Origin: Actinomycetota bacterium
GTDB taxonomy: Bacteria; Actinomycetota; Humimicrobiia; Humimicrobiales; Humimicrobiaceae
Assembly (NCBI GenBank): GCA_028695395.1
Contig: JAQVJB010000020.1
Span: 1 to 22,885, forward strand
Direction: 5' to 3'
Length of the DNA: 22,885 nucleotides
Position numbers and translations under genes: made by a program. The notes under the pieces were generated by a model. That model was not told where the DNA came from and searched no databases. It worked only from the letters and a program-made list of their open reading frames with translations. Position 1 is the first letter of the stretch, and each line of letters opens with the position of its first letter. Positions 1 through 8,352 of this stretch are shown piece after piece.

Positions 1-8
1 GTTTAATA

Positions 9-131
9 ATGACTTATAAGCAAAATGGGGGTTCACCTATAACAGGGAGGACCTGCAATAGGAGGACTCCTATTTTACAAATATTAAAACAAAATTATAT
101 AAAAAAAATACTGATTTACAAATTTTTTTAA
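9..131 (+). other. Left-edge stretch without a supported gene
   Basis: Bases 1-246 contain no gene I can support. A 40-codon plus-strand frame runs from an ATG at 9 to a TAA at 129, but it has no ribosome binding site and no recognisable protein features, and it runs through a hairpin at 57-74. The stretch may be the 3' end of a plus-strand gene or RNA that lies mostly outside the window. I compared it by eye with tmRNA, SRP RNA and RNase P RNA and did not find their conserved cores. Confidence 0.2.
57..76 (+). terminator. Candidate intrinsic terminator, plus strand
   Basis: The arms AATAGGA (57-63) and TCCTATT (68-74) can pair around a 4-base loop and are followed by a short T-run on the plus strand (73-76). 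This would end a plus-strand transcript entering from the left edge. The stem is only 7 bp and the T-run is short, so the call is tentative. Confidence 0.4.
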
Positions 132-149
132 TAAATACCATATGAATCT

Positions 150-193
150 ATTAAAAAGACACAGGAATACAGTTTAACTGACTCCTGTGTCTT
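150..193 (-). terminator. Intrinsic terminator of the murJ-lepA-lipoprotein unit
   Basis: Perfect 11-bp arms AAGACACAGGA (156-166) and TCCTGTGTCTT (183-193) enclose a second inner palindrome, CAGTTTAACTG (170-180), so the RNA would fold as a long hairpin with a small internal loop. Read on the minus strand it is followed directly by a T-run (rc of 153-157). It lies about 50 bases beyond the stop of the lipoprotein gene, so it is the natural 3' end for leftward transcription. Confidence 0.85.
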
Positions 194-246
194 ATATATC
201 ATATTTAATTATTGATTTTGATCTTAAGTTTATATTATCAGTTTGC

Positions 247-783
247 TTATTGCTCAATTACCTGCATGCCGAGAGAGGTCTCATCATCTGATTCACCAAT
301 CGTAACAGATACTTCATAGGCACTGCTTTTTAAATAAAGAAATGCAAGGTCTCCGTCATCAGATTTTGTGTATTGGTCAGTAACAATATCCCAGCCTGAA
401 AATTTGCTTTTATACCAGTTATAAGCTTCTTCAGCAGAACCTTTTGTAATTATTCCCCATACAGCATATTCATTTTTATCGGTTTCACCATTTTTTGTTT
501 TTGTGGACATAGAAAAATTTGTATCGGGATAAACAGGAACATCGCTTGGCCAGCCTTCAGGCAGATTCACATTTTCACCTATTTGAGTTTCCCCGCCTTT
601 TTCATCTTTAACAACTGCTCCGCCTTCCTGAAGGTCAAGATCCACATTGCCGTCAGAAGCTTTCTCCAGAGCTTTTTCAATAGCATTTTCAGTGATTTTT
701 GAACCTACTCTTGCGCAGCTTGCAGCAGGAATTATCAATGATAATGTCAAAATAAGACTTATTGCAATTAACAGTTTTCTCAT
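247..783 (-). CDS. Small secreted lipoprotein of unknown function
   Basis: This encodes 178 residues. The N-terminus is a signal peptide: MRK, a hydrophobic run to about residue 20, then AASC with a candidate lipidated Cys at 23. The lipobox is imperfect, with Ala instead of Leu at -3. A polar linker (24-75) leads to a C-terminal domain starting near PSDVPVYPDT, with a central NWYKSKFSGW motif. That 'P-x-YP ... WYK ... GW' layout is seen in many uncharacterised lipoproteins from Gram-positive and Chloroflexi-type bacteria. I do not recognise a characterised family and infer only an outer-face, membrane-anchored protein. The ATG at 783 has GAAAGG 7 bases upstream. It follows lepA by 96 bases and is ended by the hairpin at 150-193. 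A TATAAT at 832-837 could give it its own promoter. Confidence 0.8.
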   Translation of the reverse strand: MRKLLIAISLILTLSLIIPAASCARVGSKITENAIEKALEKASDGNVDLDLQEGGAVVKDEKGGETQIGENVNLPEGWPSDVPVYPDTNFSMSTKTKNGETDKNEYAVWGIITKGSAEEAYNWYKSKFSGWDIVTDQYTKSDDGDLAFLYLKSSAYEVSVTIGESDDETSLGMQVIEQ

Positions 784-831
784 ACTAATACCTTTCTATA
801 TTTTAATTCTAAAGTCTTAGCAGTTAATAAT

Positions 832-837
832 ATTATA
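832..837 (-). promoter_or_regulatory. Possible -10 element before the small lipoprotein gene
   Basis: A perfect TATAAT on the minus strand lies about 45 bases upstream of the lipoprotein ATG, in the 96-base gap after lepA. No good -35 hexamer is found 16-18 bases upstream, and such boxes occur by chance in AT-rich DNA. An AT-rich hairpin overlapping the lepA stop (about 867-893) might partly end lepA transcription, which would make a separate promoter useful. Confidence 0.3.
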
Positions 838-879
838 ATCGAAAATTAATTAAAACATATAAATAACTTAATAAAAAGC

Positions 880-2694
880 TTATTTCCCGTTTATATCTAT
901 TTTATAAAAACTCATAAATGCTTCACCGGGGATATCTACCTTGCCGATTTTTTTCATTTTCTTTTTACCTTTTTTCTGCTTATCCAGCAGTTTGTTCTTT
1001 CTTGTGACATCTCCTCCGTATAATTTGGCAGTGACATCTTTTCTTAAAGCAGAAACAGTTTCTCGTGCAATTATTCTTTTATTTATTGCTGCCTGTATTG
1101 CTATCTCAAACATCTGCCTTGGTATTTCCTGTTTTAATTTTTTAACAAATTCCCTTCCGACATAATAAGCTTTTTCTTTATGTACTATAACTGAAAGTTC
1201 TTCAACCTTATTGCCTCCTACCAGAACATCCAGCTTGACAAGGTCAGACTGCCGGTAATCTTTAAATTCATAATCCAGTGATGCAAATCCTGAAGTTGCT
1301 GACTTTAAAAGATTGAAGAAGTCAACTATTATTTCAGAAAGAGGGAATTCATAATGAAGCTCAACTCTTCCGATTGATATAAATTTCATATCCTTATATA
1401 TCCCTCTTTTTTGATTGGAAAGTTTCATTATCTCCCCTATGTATTCCTTGGGTGTCAGTATTGTGGCAGTTACAAAAGGTTCTTCAACTTTTTGTATTTT
1501 TTCTTCATCAGGATAATCAGCAGGACTTTTAACTACAATCATTTCTCCATTTGTTTTTGTTACCTGATAAACGACATTAGGAGTAGTAGTTAATAAATGT
1601 AGATTATATTCTCTTTCAAGCCTTTCCTTAACTATTTCAAGATGAAGCAGGCCTAAAAATCCCACCCTGTATCCTGAACCGAGAGCGATTGATACTTCCG
1701 GTATAAAAATAAGGGAAGAATCATTTAATTCAAGTTTTTTTAACGCATCTCTTAAGCTTTCATAATCATCACCGTCAATAGGATAAAGACCGCAATAAAC
1801 CATCGGCTTCGGTTTTTTATAACCTGCAAGAGCTGACTTTGTCGGATTATCAAAAGAAGTTATCGTATCTCCGACTACTATTTTATCGACTTCTTTAATG
1901 CCGGTCACTATATAGCCGACCTCACCGGCTGAAAGGCTTTCAACGGGAAGCATCTTGGGTCCCATTATCCCAACTTCTTCAACTTCAGTATAATATCCTT
2001 CAGCCATAAACTTTATCTTCATATTTTTTGTAATTCGCCCGTTTATCAACCTAATAAGAGACACAACTCCTCTGTAAGGATCATAATTAGAATCAAATAT
2101 AAGTGCCTTGAGAGGCTCATTTTCATTGCCTTCAGGACTTGGGATATTTATGATTATGTTTTCAAGAATCTCTTCTACGCCTTCGCCTGTTTTTGCAGAG
2201 ACCCTCATTATTTTTTCCTTGCCTATTCCAAGTATTTTATGTATTTCATCAGCAACCTCTTCGGGTCTGGAACTTTGGAGATCGATTTTATTTATTGCAG
2301 GTATCAATTCAAGTTCATTTTCCATTGCAAGATATACATTTGCCAGTGTCTGAGCCTGAATTCCCTGGGTTGCATCCACAACAAGAATGGCCCCCTCGCA
2401 AGCTGCAAGACTTCTTGAAACTTCATAGGTAAAATCCACATGACCGGGAGTATCTATAAGATTGAACCTGTATTCCTTTCCATCACTCTTGGATTTATAT
2501 GCAACAGTAACATAATGAGCTTTTATGGTAATTCCTCTTTCTCTTTCAAGGTCCATATTGTCTAGATACTGCTCAAGCATATCCCTGGGGCTGACAGTTT
2601 TAGTGTATTCAAGTATCCTGTCAGCAAGAGTGGATTTCCCATGATCTATATGAGCTATGATTGAGAAATTTCTTATATATTTTTTTTCTACCAT
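880..2694 (-). CDS. lepA: Elongation factor 4 (LepA), ribosome-associated GTPase
   Basis: LepA/EF4 is a cytoplasmic translational GTPase that acts on the 70S ribosome (back-translocation and 30S biogenesis roles have been proposed). The 604 residues match the family's usual ~600. G1 is AHIDHGKST at 14-22, the switch I segment is RERGITIKA at about 51-59, G3 is DTPGH at 81-85 and G4 is NKID at 135-138. The LepA-specific C-terminal end is present (AKLYGGDVTRKNKLLDKQ, then an IPGEAF motif), which separates it from EF-G. Residue 60 is His where LepA usually has Gln after ITIKA. The ATG at 2694 has only a weak AGGT upstream. murJ ends 21 bases upstream, so the two are probably co-transcribed. In actinobacteria lepA also sits beside rpsT and holA. 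Confidence 0.97.
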   Translation of the reverse strand: MVEKKYIRNFSIIAHIDHGKSTLADRILEYTKTVSPRDMLEQYLDNMDLERERGITIKAHYVTVAYKSKSDGKEYRFNLIDTPGHVDFTYEVSRSLAACEGAILVVDATQGIQAQTLANVYLAMENELELIPAINKIDLQSSRPEEVADEIHKILGIGKEKIMRVSAKTGEGVEEILENIIINIPSPEGNENEPLKALIFDSNYDPYRGVVSLIRLINGRITKNMKIKFMAEGYYTEVEEVGIMGPKMLPVESLSAGEVGYIVTGIKEVDKIVVGDTITSFDNPTKSALAGYKKPKPMVYCGLYPIDGDDYESLRDALKKLELNDSSLIFIPEVSIALGSGYRVGFLGLLHLEIVKERLEREYNLHLLTTTPNVVYQVTKTNGEMIVVKSPADYPDEEKIQKVEEPFVTATILTPKEYIGEIMKLSNQKRGIYKDMKFISIGRVELHYEFPLSEIIVDFFNLLKSATSGFASLDYEFKDYRQSDLVKLDVLVGGNKVEELSVIVHKEKAYYVGREFVKKLKQEIPRQMFEIAIQAAINKRIIARETVSALRKDVTAKLYGGDVTRKNKLLDKQKKGKKKMKKIGKVDIPGEAFMSFYKIDINGK

Positions 2695-2715
2695 AATTTA
2701 AATTACCTAAATACC

Positions 2716-4293
2716 TTATCTTGTAAATCTCTGCCTGATAGTTCTTGCAAGAAAATTTGTTTCTTCCATTTTAAACAGATAAGTGAGAGAAACATATAAA
2801 ACCGCCGCAAGAATAATAATTATAAACAACAATACAACAATCATAAAGTTACTTTTGTCAAAAAACTTATAAAGAAACTTCCATGAGAAATAGACAAAAG
2901 CAGACATTATAAGGGTGGAAGCGCTTATCTTCAGAAATGAAAAAGCTATTCTTCTGCCGCCGAGATAACCAATTTTTTTTCTCAGAATAATGATAAGCAA
3001 AAAGATATTAATACCTGCAACCAGGGATGTTGACAGCGCTATCCCCGATATGCCCATGAACCTCATTAATAGCCAGTCAAGAAAAAGATTTACGATTATT
3101 GAAGCTAGGGCAATAATCAAAGGAGTCTTGACATCTTTTAATGAATAGAAAATCCTGTTTAAAGCCATGAGGAGCCCAAAGAAGACAAGTCCGGCACAAT
3201 GAAATATCAGTATGGCGGCTACTTTTTCAGTATCCATTGCTGTAAACTGATTTCTTTCAAATAAGACCTTTATTATGGGATTGGCAAGTAATATCATGCC
3301 TGCACTTGCAGGAATCATTATATAACCTATCTCCCTTACTCCAATGGAAAAGCTTTCTTTTAACCCGTTTATATTATTTTCTGCTGCCTGTTTTGAGATA
3401 AGAGGATAAAGAACCGTTATAACAGCGACTGAAAACACGCCAAGAGGAAGATTTGCAACTCTCCAGGAAAATGTAAGGGCAGTCGTGTTCCCGGCACCGA
3501 GATTTAAGGCGAAAAAATTATCAATACTATTGTTTATCTGTACTGCTCCAAGACTAAGCATTATCGGGATCATCATTGAAAACATTTCCCTGACTGCGCT
3601 ATTTTTCATGTTTATCCTGAACCTATACTTAAGATCAGTCCCCTTAAGGCCAGGCAATTGTATCAGTACTTCAAGAACTGAGCCGATTATTATACCTATT
3701 GCCATACTGATAATCCCCATTTTCCCTGCTAGAGCGACAACAAAAATTATAGATACGATATTCATCACCATAGGCGCTACTGCAGGAATAACAAACTTAT
3801 TGTGACTGTTTAAAATGCTTGTCAGTAATCCGGCTATACTCATTATCACAAGAGAAAATATCATAATCCTGTTCATCTGGGAAAAATTAGCAATATCCAT
3901 ATTATTTCCAGATATCCTTGAAAGAAAAGACCCGATAGGATTTGAAAAAATGAAAATAATAGCAGATATTACTGTAAATACCACTATAAAAATATTTGTT
4001 ACCGAAGCCACAAAATCATTTAGCTGGTTCCTGTCATTTTTTTTAAGATACAAAGCATATATCGGAATAAAAGCAGCGATAATAATCGATTCCGCAAAAA
4101 GTACCCTGAATAAGTTAGGAATGAAATAAGCCCATGTAAAAGCATCTGTATCATAAGTGATTCCGAAATAACTTGCAGTTATCTGATCGCGCACCAGTCC
4201 GCTTACCTTTGAAAGCAGCGTAGCAATCATTACAAGAAATGTAGCACTGAAAATTCTTTTTCTTAAATCTGGTATTTCTCTGATTTCCATCAT
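2716..4293 (-). CDS. murJ: Lipid II flippase MurJ (MviN family)
   Basis: MurJ flips the peptidoglycan precursor lipid II across the cytoplasmic membrane. The 525-residue protein is hydrophobic throughout, fitting the family's 14 membrane helices. The N-terminal signature is clear: LLSKVSGLVRD (27-36, with the cavity Arg) followed by TDAFTWAYFIPNLFR (49-63), which is highly conserved in MviN/MurJ. The polar cytosolic loops and C-terminal helix pair have the usual spacing. The start is the first of two tandem ATGs (4293). There is no Shine-Dalgarno-like sequence directly upstream. A good promoter lies at 4387-4415, giving a leader of about 90 bases. It reads into lepA, and the operon fits a Gram-positive wall-synthesis plus translation cluster. 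Confidence 0.95.
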   Translation of the reverse strand: MMEIREIPDLRKRIFSATFLVMIATLLSKVSGLVRDQITASYFGITYDTDAFTWAYFIPNLFRVLFAESIIIAAFIPIYALYLKKNDRNQLNDFVASVTNIFIVVFTVISAIIFIFSNPIGSFLSRISGNNMDIANFSQMNRIMIFSLVIMSIAGLLTSILNSHNKFVIPAVAPMVMNIVSIIFVVALAGKMGIISMAIGIIIGSVLEVLIQLPGLKGTDLKYRFRINMKNSAVREMFSMMIPIMLSLGAVQINNSIDNFFALNLGAGNTTALTFSWRVANLPLGVFSVAVITVLYPLISKQAAENNINGLKESFSIGVREIGYIMIPASAGMILLANPIIKVLFERNQFTAMDTEKVAAILIFHCAGLVFFGLLMALNRIFYSLKDVKTPLIIALASIIVNLFLDWLLMRFMGISGIALSTSLVAGINIFLLIIILRKKIGYLGGRRIAFSFLKISASTLIMSAFVYFSWKFLYKFFDKSNFMIVVLLFIIIILAAVLYVSLTYLFKMEETNFLARTIRQRFTR

Positions 4294-4386
4294 TTTCTAA
4301 TTTTAAAAGAAATATAAAAATTACGCCGGATTAGCACATTTTTGTCTTTAACTTGTGTTTTTAAGTTATTATATTGCAAATCATGT

Positions 4387-4415
4387 ATTATATCATTTTA
4401 ATATGTGTATTTTAA
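4387..4415 (-). promoter_or_regulatory. Promoter for murJ-lepA
   Basis: On the minus strand there is a TTAAAA -35 box (4410-4415), a 17-base spacer and a TATAAT -10 box (4387-4392) preceded by TGA, an extended -10. Transcription would start near 4380 and leave a leader of about 87 bases before murJ. The region is very AT-rich, so chance matches are possible, but this one has correct spacing and a perfect -10. Confidence 0.55.
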
Positions 4416-4446
4416 TTAAATAAATATTTTTATTTTGTAAAAAAAA

Positions 4447-4455
4447 TGTTAAAAT
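4447..4455 (+). promoter_or_regulatory. Extended -10 promoter for rpsT
   Basis: TGT-TAAAAT on the plus strand (TG at 4447-4448, hexamer at 4450-4455) is an extended -10 element with a weak TTTTTA -35 at 4427-4432, 17 bases away. It predicts a start near 4462 and a leader of about 32 bases carrying the GGAG (4482-4485) that serves rpsT. It lies back to back with the murJ promoter in the 200-base divergent region, which otherwise holds nothing I recognise. Confidence 0.5.
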
Positions 4456-4493
4456 GACCACTTGTTTAAAAACCATGATATGGAGAATAAATA

Positions 4494-4769
4494 ATGCCAA
4501 ATATTAAGTCGCAGGAAAAAAGAGACAGGCAAAATATAAAAAGAGAATTAAAAAATAAATCACTCAGATCAAAGATAAAAACAAACAGAAAGAAACTTGC
4601 AACGGACTTCGAACAGGGAGATGCTCAGGTTTTACAGGAAGATTTAAGGATTTATTTTAAAAAGCTGGACAAGGCTGTTAAAAAAGGTGCGGTCCACAAA
4701 AATTTTGCTGCAAATAAAAAAGCTAAAGCAGCAAAGCTTGTTAATTCTGCCGCTAAAGAAGAAAAATAA
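4494..4769 (+). CDS. rpsT: Small ribosomal subunit protein S20
   Basis: S20 binds 16S rRNA early in 30S assembly. The 91-residue, Lys/Arg-rich, all-helical sequence begins MPNIKSQEKRDRQ and ends with the NKKAKAAKL segment typical of S20 (usual length 85-90). The ATG at 4494 is preceded by GGAG with an 8-base gap. It is the only plus-strand gene supported here and faces holA, with the stop codons 5 bases apart. The same convergent rpsT/holA pair is known from actinobacteria such as Mycobacterium tuberculosis, which helps place this genome. An AT-only palindrome covers its stop codon. Confidence 0.97.
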   Translation: MPNIKSQEKRDRQNIKRELKNKSLRSKIKTNRKKLATDFEQGDAQVLQEDLRIYFKKLDKAVKKGAVHKNFAANKKAKAAKLVNSAAKEEK

Positions 4770-4785
4770 AATAATTAATTATTTT
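4768..4785. terminator. AT-only palindrome between convergent rpsT and holA
   Basis: A perfect 18-bp palindrome, AAAATAATT followed by AATTATTTT, spans the 5-base gap between the rpsT and holA stop codons. It is followed by further T's on the plus strand. It could act as a weak shared terminator, but it has no G or C, so the hairpin would be unstable. Confidence 0.3.
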
Positions 4786-5827
4786 TTTCTGAAATTAGCT
4801 GCATGCTTAAGATAAGACTATTTAATAATGCTTTTGCAGAGAAGCTGCTTTTTGACTTTATCCTGATATCAAATTCATTTAAGCAATCAAGTACTTTTAT
4901 GATTTCATCATAAGAGTACTTTTTTTCAAACCCCTGATATTTCCTGATTAATATATTAAAGAAATAAGGTTTTGCATTTATGTTTTTCTGTAAAAAGCTT
5001 ATAGCACTGTCAATCCCATTCTTTTCTGATTTCAGATAAAGTATTACTTTAAACATCCTGAACATATTACTGATTATAGTAATCAATAAAGAATTATCTA
5101 TTGCGGTATTACCCTGGATAAGATCCGGTATTATGCTTACTGCTCCCGAAAAATTCTTTTTGCCTATATTATCTATCAGCTCAAAAATAGTGCTTTCAGC
5201 ACTTCTTGTGACAAGGGCTTTAATTTTATCCTCATCTACTGTCCTATTCTTGTCAAAGTAGACATTTGATAAAATTTTTTCATATTCGCTCTCAAATAAA
5301 ATCGGGTCATCCCCTACATTTTCTAAGAATATATTGGATGCATTTGGTGTAAACTTTATTGCATTTAAATCATTTTTTTCCCTAAGCCTTTTTTTCAGAT
5401 CTTCGCTGATTGCATTATCTATTTTTACTATTTCACCATATGTACTTATATCACGGATAAGTGATGTTACTTTTCTTGAATCAGTACAGCTTAAAAAAAT
5501 AATAGAATTATTTTTAAAACTTGGATTATTTTTTATATAGTCTGATATAAAAGACAAAACATCCTTGGGAACTTTATCGATGTTCTTTATCACTAGTATC
5601 TTTCTAAGCGAAAAGAATGAAGGGGTGCTTAAAAAATTAAAAAGGTCATTTATTATTATATCATCATTTTCATTAACTGATTTTAAATCGCTGCCTGTAT
5701 CTATCTTATTTTTAAAATAGTTTTTTATTTCTTTAATCTTCTCATCTATTATCTTTTCGCTTCTGCTCTCAATGAGATAAACAGGCTTTAAATCCTCGAT
5801 TTTTTTATTATTTAAAAATTTTTCCAT
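4775..5827 (-). CDS. holA: DNA polymerase III delta subunit
   Basis: HolA is the delta subunit of the clamp loader that opens the sliding clamp during chromosome replication. The 350-residue length is normal. The N-terminal KPVYLIESRSEKIIDEKI segment matches the family's 'PVYLLyGeE.yLidE' opening. The middle carries the AAA+-like strand motif with NNSIIFLSC, and the C-terminal helical collar domain ends with an FSAKALLNSLILSM-like helix (family consensus ends '...LE.lll.L'). Sequence conservation of HolA is low, so position between comEC and rpsT adds much of the confidence. The ATG at 5827 lacks a clear ribosome binding site. comEC ends 35 bases upstream, so it is probably the last gene of comEA-comEC-holA. 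Confidence 0.9.
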   Translation of the reverse strand: MEKFLNNKKIEDLKPVYLIESRSEKIIDEKIKEIKNYFKNKIDTGSDLKSVNENDDIIINDLFNFLSTPSFFSLRKILVIKNIDKVPKDVLSFISDYIKNNPSFKNNSIIFLSCTDSRKVTSLIRDISTYGEIVKIDNAISEDLKKRLREKNDLNAIKFTPNASNIFLENVGDDPILFESEYEKILSNVYFDKNRTVDEDKIKALVTRSAESTIFELIDNIGKKNFSGAVSIIPDLIQGNTAIDNSLLITIISNMFRMFKVILYLKSEKNGIDSAISFLQKNINAKPYFFNILIRKYQGFEKKYSYDEIIKVLDCLNEFDIRIKSKSSFSAKALLNSLILSMQLISEKNN

Positions 5828-5862
5828 TTACTTTTTACTTGTTTTCATAATCGCTTGATAAA

Positions 5863-7485
5863 TTATACTACATTTTTTACTTTCATTTTGTATCTAAAAG
5901 ACAAAAAATAATTAATCATCAATATTATAAAAGCAATCAATAAATAATACAGGAAAACATTAAGCCCTTTATTGAAAAACTTTGTCTCCATATAGCCGAA
6001 TGAAGAGCCTGAAAAAAAGTAAGATAAATCAATGAGCATTTTTATAAGGTATGAAGCCGACTTCAGGAAAATATTTCCCGGAAAGGGCAGAAATAAGGCA
6101 GAAACAGCGCCGGCAAAGAGGAGAATCAGCGCTAAGTAAAAAATAGGAGAACAGATCATATTTGTTAAAAAAGATAAAGCATAGTATCCGCCAAAATAAT
6201 AAAAGGATAAAGGAAGTATGAAAATATTTACTGCAGCATTGATTATTAGTATTTTTGTAAAATAATTGCCTACGATATTTTTACCTCCGGGAAGCAAAAA
6301 AAATAATTTTCTTATCACAGGACTTATAATAATAATCCCGGCAGTTGCACAGAATGAAAGAATAAATCCCGCACTCGATAAAAAATCAGGAAAAATCAGA
6401 AGCATGACAATAAGTGCCATAAAGAAAATATTTATAGGAAGATTGAAACTCCTGGAACTTCTGGAAAGAGAATAAACGATAAAAAAAATCGAGGCTCTCA
6501 TCATAGCAGCTTTTAAGCCGACCAGCATATTAAAAAATAAAAGCAGCAAAAAACAAAAAATTTCTACTGCATTTTTCGATTTTTTTGAAAATAAAAGACT
6601 TACTCTTGATAAGAATAAGGGAATAATTGAAAAAAGAATGGATAAATGCAAGCCTGAAATTGAAAGCATGTGGTATAAGCCGCTTTTCATAAAGGACTCT
6701 TTGAGCGATTGGCTTAATTCCTTTTGATTTCCCAGCAGCACCGCTGATGCAAATGAATAGTTTTTATAAGAAAAACATCCCCTGAATATTTTTAAAAGAA
6801 AGGAAAATATTTTTTGTCTTATCTTGTAGAGGCTTAAAAAGAAAGAGGATGAATTTATTTTTTCTACTTTTGAAGTAAAAAAAACAGATACCTGCTCTCC
6901 TTTTTCATCTGTATATTTTTTTAAGTCTTCAATATTCATTTTAATAGTATCATCTCTTATTAAGCTGAACTCTTCATTTTCCTGGAGAGAATAGCTTGTG
7001 AAAATATCATTTATATTTTCAATATGATGAGTATTTTTTGAGAACCTGTCTGTAAATATTATCGAAGCATTTCTGATTTCAAAATAATAATTATTCATTT
7101 TGCAGTAAGGGTGCGATGAAATTCTTCCGATTACTTCAATATCGTAAGATTCTCTTACATTTTGCTCTTTCAATAGTCTAAAGATATTTTTCTCATTAAA
7201 CAATTTCCTGGAAAAAGAATGGCTTGCTGAGAGAAATGCCAGCAGTAAAAACATTGCAAGAAAAAGGGAAAGGATATATAAATGAAAATTTTTTTTAAAA
7301 TAACCTGCTTTTATTTTAAAAAGCATAAAAGCAGAAATTAATATAAGAAAAATAACAGAAATCGTTAGCAGCAATAAAGAAGTGGAGATTTTTTCTTTAA
7401 AAGAATCAGGCAACAGTTTAAATATGGAAATCCCTGAAATTACTGCAATTGAGAAAAATAAATAAGAATATTTTAAATATTTCAA
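5863..7485 (-). CDS. comEC: ComEC-type DNA uptake channel, short form without the metallo-beta-lactamase domain
   Basis: ComEC carries single-stranded DNA across the cytoplasmic membrane in natural transformation. The 540 residues contain N-terminal helices (about 5-90), an extracytoplasmic OB-like DUF4131 segment (about 110-215), then the polytopic Competence domain with the signature GLYHMLSISGLHLSIL (about 272-287) and a later KAAMMRASIFF motif. Full ComEC proteins are usually 700-800 residues and end in a metallo-beta-lactamase-like domain. Here the frame stops after the last helices, and neither HxHxDH nor room for that domain exists before holA. The start is a TTG at 7485 with no Shine-Dalgarno. 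The frame is the same as comEA and is open back to the comEA TGA, 13 codons upstream, so the true start is uncertain. Confidence 0.9.
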   Translation of the reverse strand: MKYLKYSYLFFSIAVISGISIFKLLPDSFKEKISTSLLLLTISVIFLILISAFMLFKIKAGYFKKNFHLYILSLFLAMFLLLAFLSASHSFSRKLFNEKNIFRLLKEQNVRESYDIEVIGRISSHPYCKMNNYYFEIRNASIIFTDRFSKNTHHIENINDIFTSYSLQENEEFSLIRDDTIKMNIEDLKKYTDEKGEQVSVFFTSKVEKINSSSFFLSLYKIRQKIFSFLLKIFRGCFSYKNYSFASAVLLGNQKELSQSLKESFMKSGLYHMLSISGLHLSILFSIIPLFLSRVSLLFSKKSKNAVEIFCFLLLLFFNMLVGLKAAMMRASIFFIVYSLSRSSRSFNLPINIFFMALIVMLLIFPDFLSSAGFILSFCATAGIIIISPVIRKLFFLLPGGKNIVGNYFTKILIINAAVNIFILPLSFYYFGGYYALSFLTNMICSPIFYLALILLFAGAVSALFLPFPGNIFLKSASYLIKMLIDLSYFFSGSSFGYMETKFFNKGLNVFLYYLLIAFIILMINYFLSFRYKMKVKNVV

Positions 7486-7524
7486 ATCAATTGTTTGGAA
7501 AATGATTTTATAAAGATTTAATAT

Positions 7525-8256
7525 TCAGACACTTATCATTTCTTTTATATCATTATATTTTTTTTCACCTATTCCGCTTACTTTTTTAAGGCCTTCTATG
7601 CTTTCAAAAGCTCCATGCGTCTCCCTGTACCGCACAATTCTTGATGCAAGCTCGCTTCCAATACCAGGCAAATCTTCAAGTTCTTTTCTGGAAGCAAAAT
7701 TGATATTAATGACTTTTGCTGCCTGATTTTCATAATTTAACTGATTATCTTCATCAAGCGCCAGTAGCAATGTGCTGCTTTCTTCATCAGACGGAATATA
7801 TACCTTCTGTCCATCGATTATCTTCTGTGCAGGATTGATGAGCTCAAGGCATGCTTTTTCACTTACTCCTCCGGCAGTTTCTATAAGGTCATTTATCCTG
7901 GAACCGTTAACGACTTCATAAACACCTGGGTTGTTTATTTCACCGCATATATACACTGTGAGCAAATTGCCTTCATGTTCTGAAGCAGGCAAGTCTGTAC
8001 CTTTTACCTGATAACTATCCTTTTTGCTACTGTCTGTATTCCCGCTGCTCTCTTCAGTTTTTCTTGATTCAGACACAGCTTCAAGTATGTTTTTTTTAAT
8101 CTTGTTTTCATTATTCTGTTTTATCAGGATTATAGTCAGAACAATAAAAGAAATTAGCAAAAGAAAAAAAACTGATATAAAAAACTGCTTTAGTCTTTCA
8201 TTTTTTATGTAGAGTAATTTAAAAAGTATTCTTTGTAAAAATTCTCTGAATTTCAT
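7525..8256 (-). CDS. comEA: ComEA-type DNA receptor with SLBB and helix-hairpin-helix domains
   Basis: ComEA is the membrane-anchored DNA-binding protein that hands DNA to ComEC. The 243 residues show one membrane helix (about 25-46), a Ser/Glu/Lys-rich linker, an SLBB domain (about 98-157: LTVYICGEINNPGVY ... DGQKVYIPS) and a C-terminal double helix-hairpin-helix (about 183-243) with LPGIG at 196-200 and VSGIG at 226-230. This is the full Gram-positive ComEA architecture. The ATG at 8256 is preceded by AGGGAAG. A promoter candidate lies 100 bases upstream. It starts the comEA-comEC-holA unit. Confidence 0.95.
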   Translation of the reverse strand: MKFREFLQRILFKLLYIKNERLKQFFISVFFLLLISFIVLTIILIKQNNENKIKKNILEAVSESRKTEESSGNTDSSKKDSYQVKGTDLPASEHEGNLLTVYICGEINNPGVYEVVNGSRINDLIETAGGVSEKACLELINPAQKIIDGQKVYIPSDEESSTLLLALDEDNQLNYENQAAKVININFASRKELEDLPGIGSELASRIVRYRETHGAFESIEGLKKVSGIGEKKYNDIKEMISV

Positions 8257-8352
8257 TTAAACTTCCCTGATACCTGTTATGTTTACTCATCTTCTGTTAA
8301 AAAACCTTTATTTTCTGATAATAATAGGATTATCGATATAAAAATTATTGAT

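Noticed and set aside
1..120. Left edge considered as the 3' end of tmRNA, SRP RNA or RNase P RNA
   Set aside because: None of their conserved core sequences could be seen; too little sequence is present to decide.
4294..4310. Leaderless murJ transcript from a TAAAAT box 6 bases before the ATG
   Set aside because: A better promoter with a proper -35 and extended -10 lies at 4387-4415; the nearer box has no -35 and is likely chance in AT-rich DNA.
4294..4493. Small RNA or riboswitch in the murJ/rpsT divergent gap
   Set aside because: It holds only AT-rich promoter sequence and very small hairpins; no conserved aptamer core was recognised.
7525..7527. TGA between comEA and comEC as a recoded sense codon
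   Set aside because: proA, the LCP gene and DUF2344 end in TGA exactly where their families end, so TGA is an ordinary stop here.
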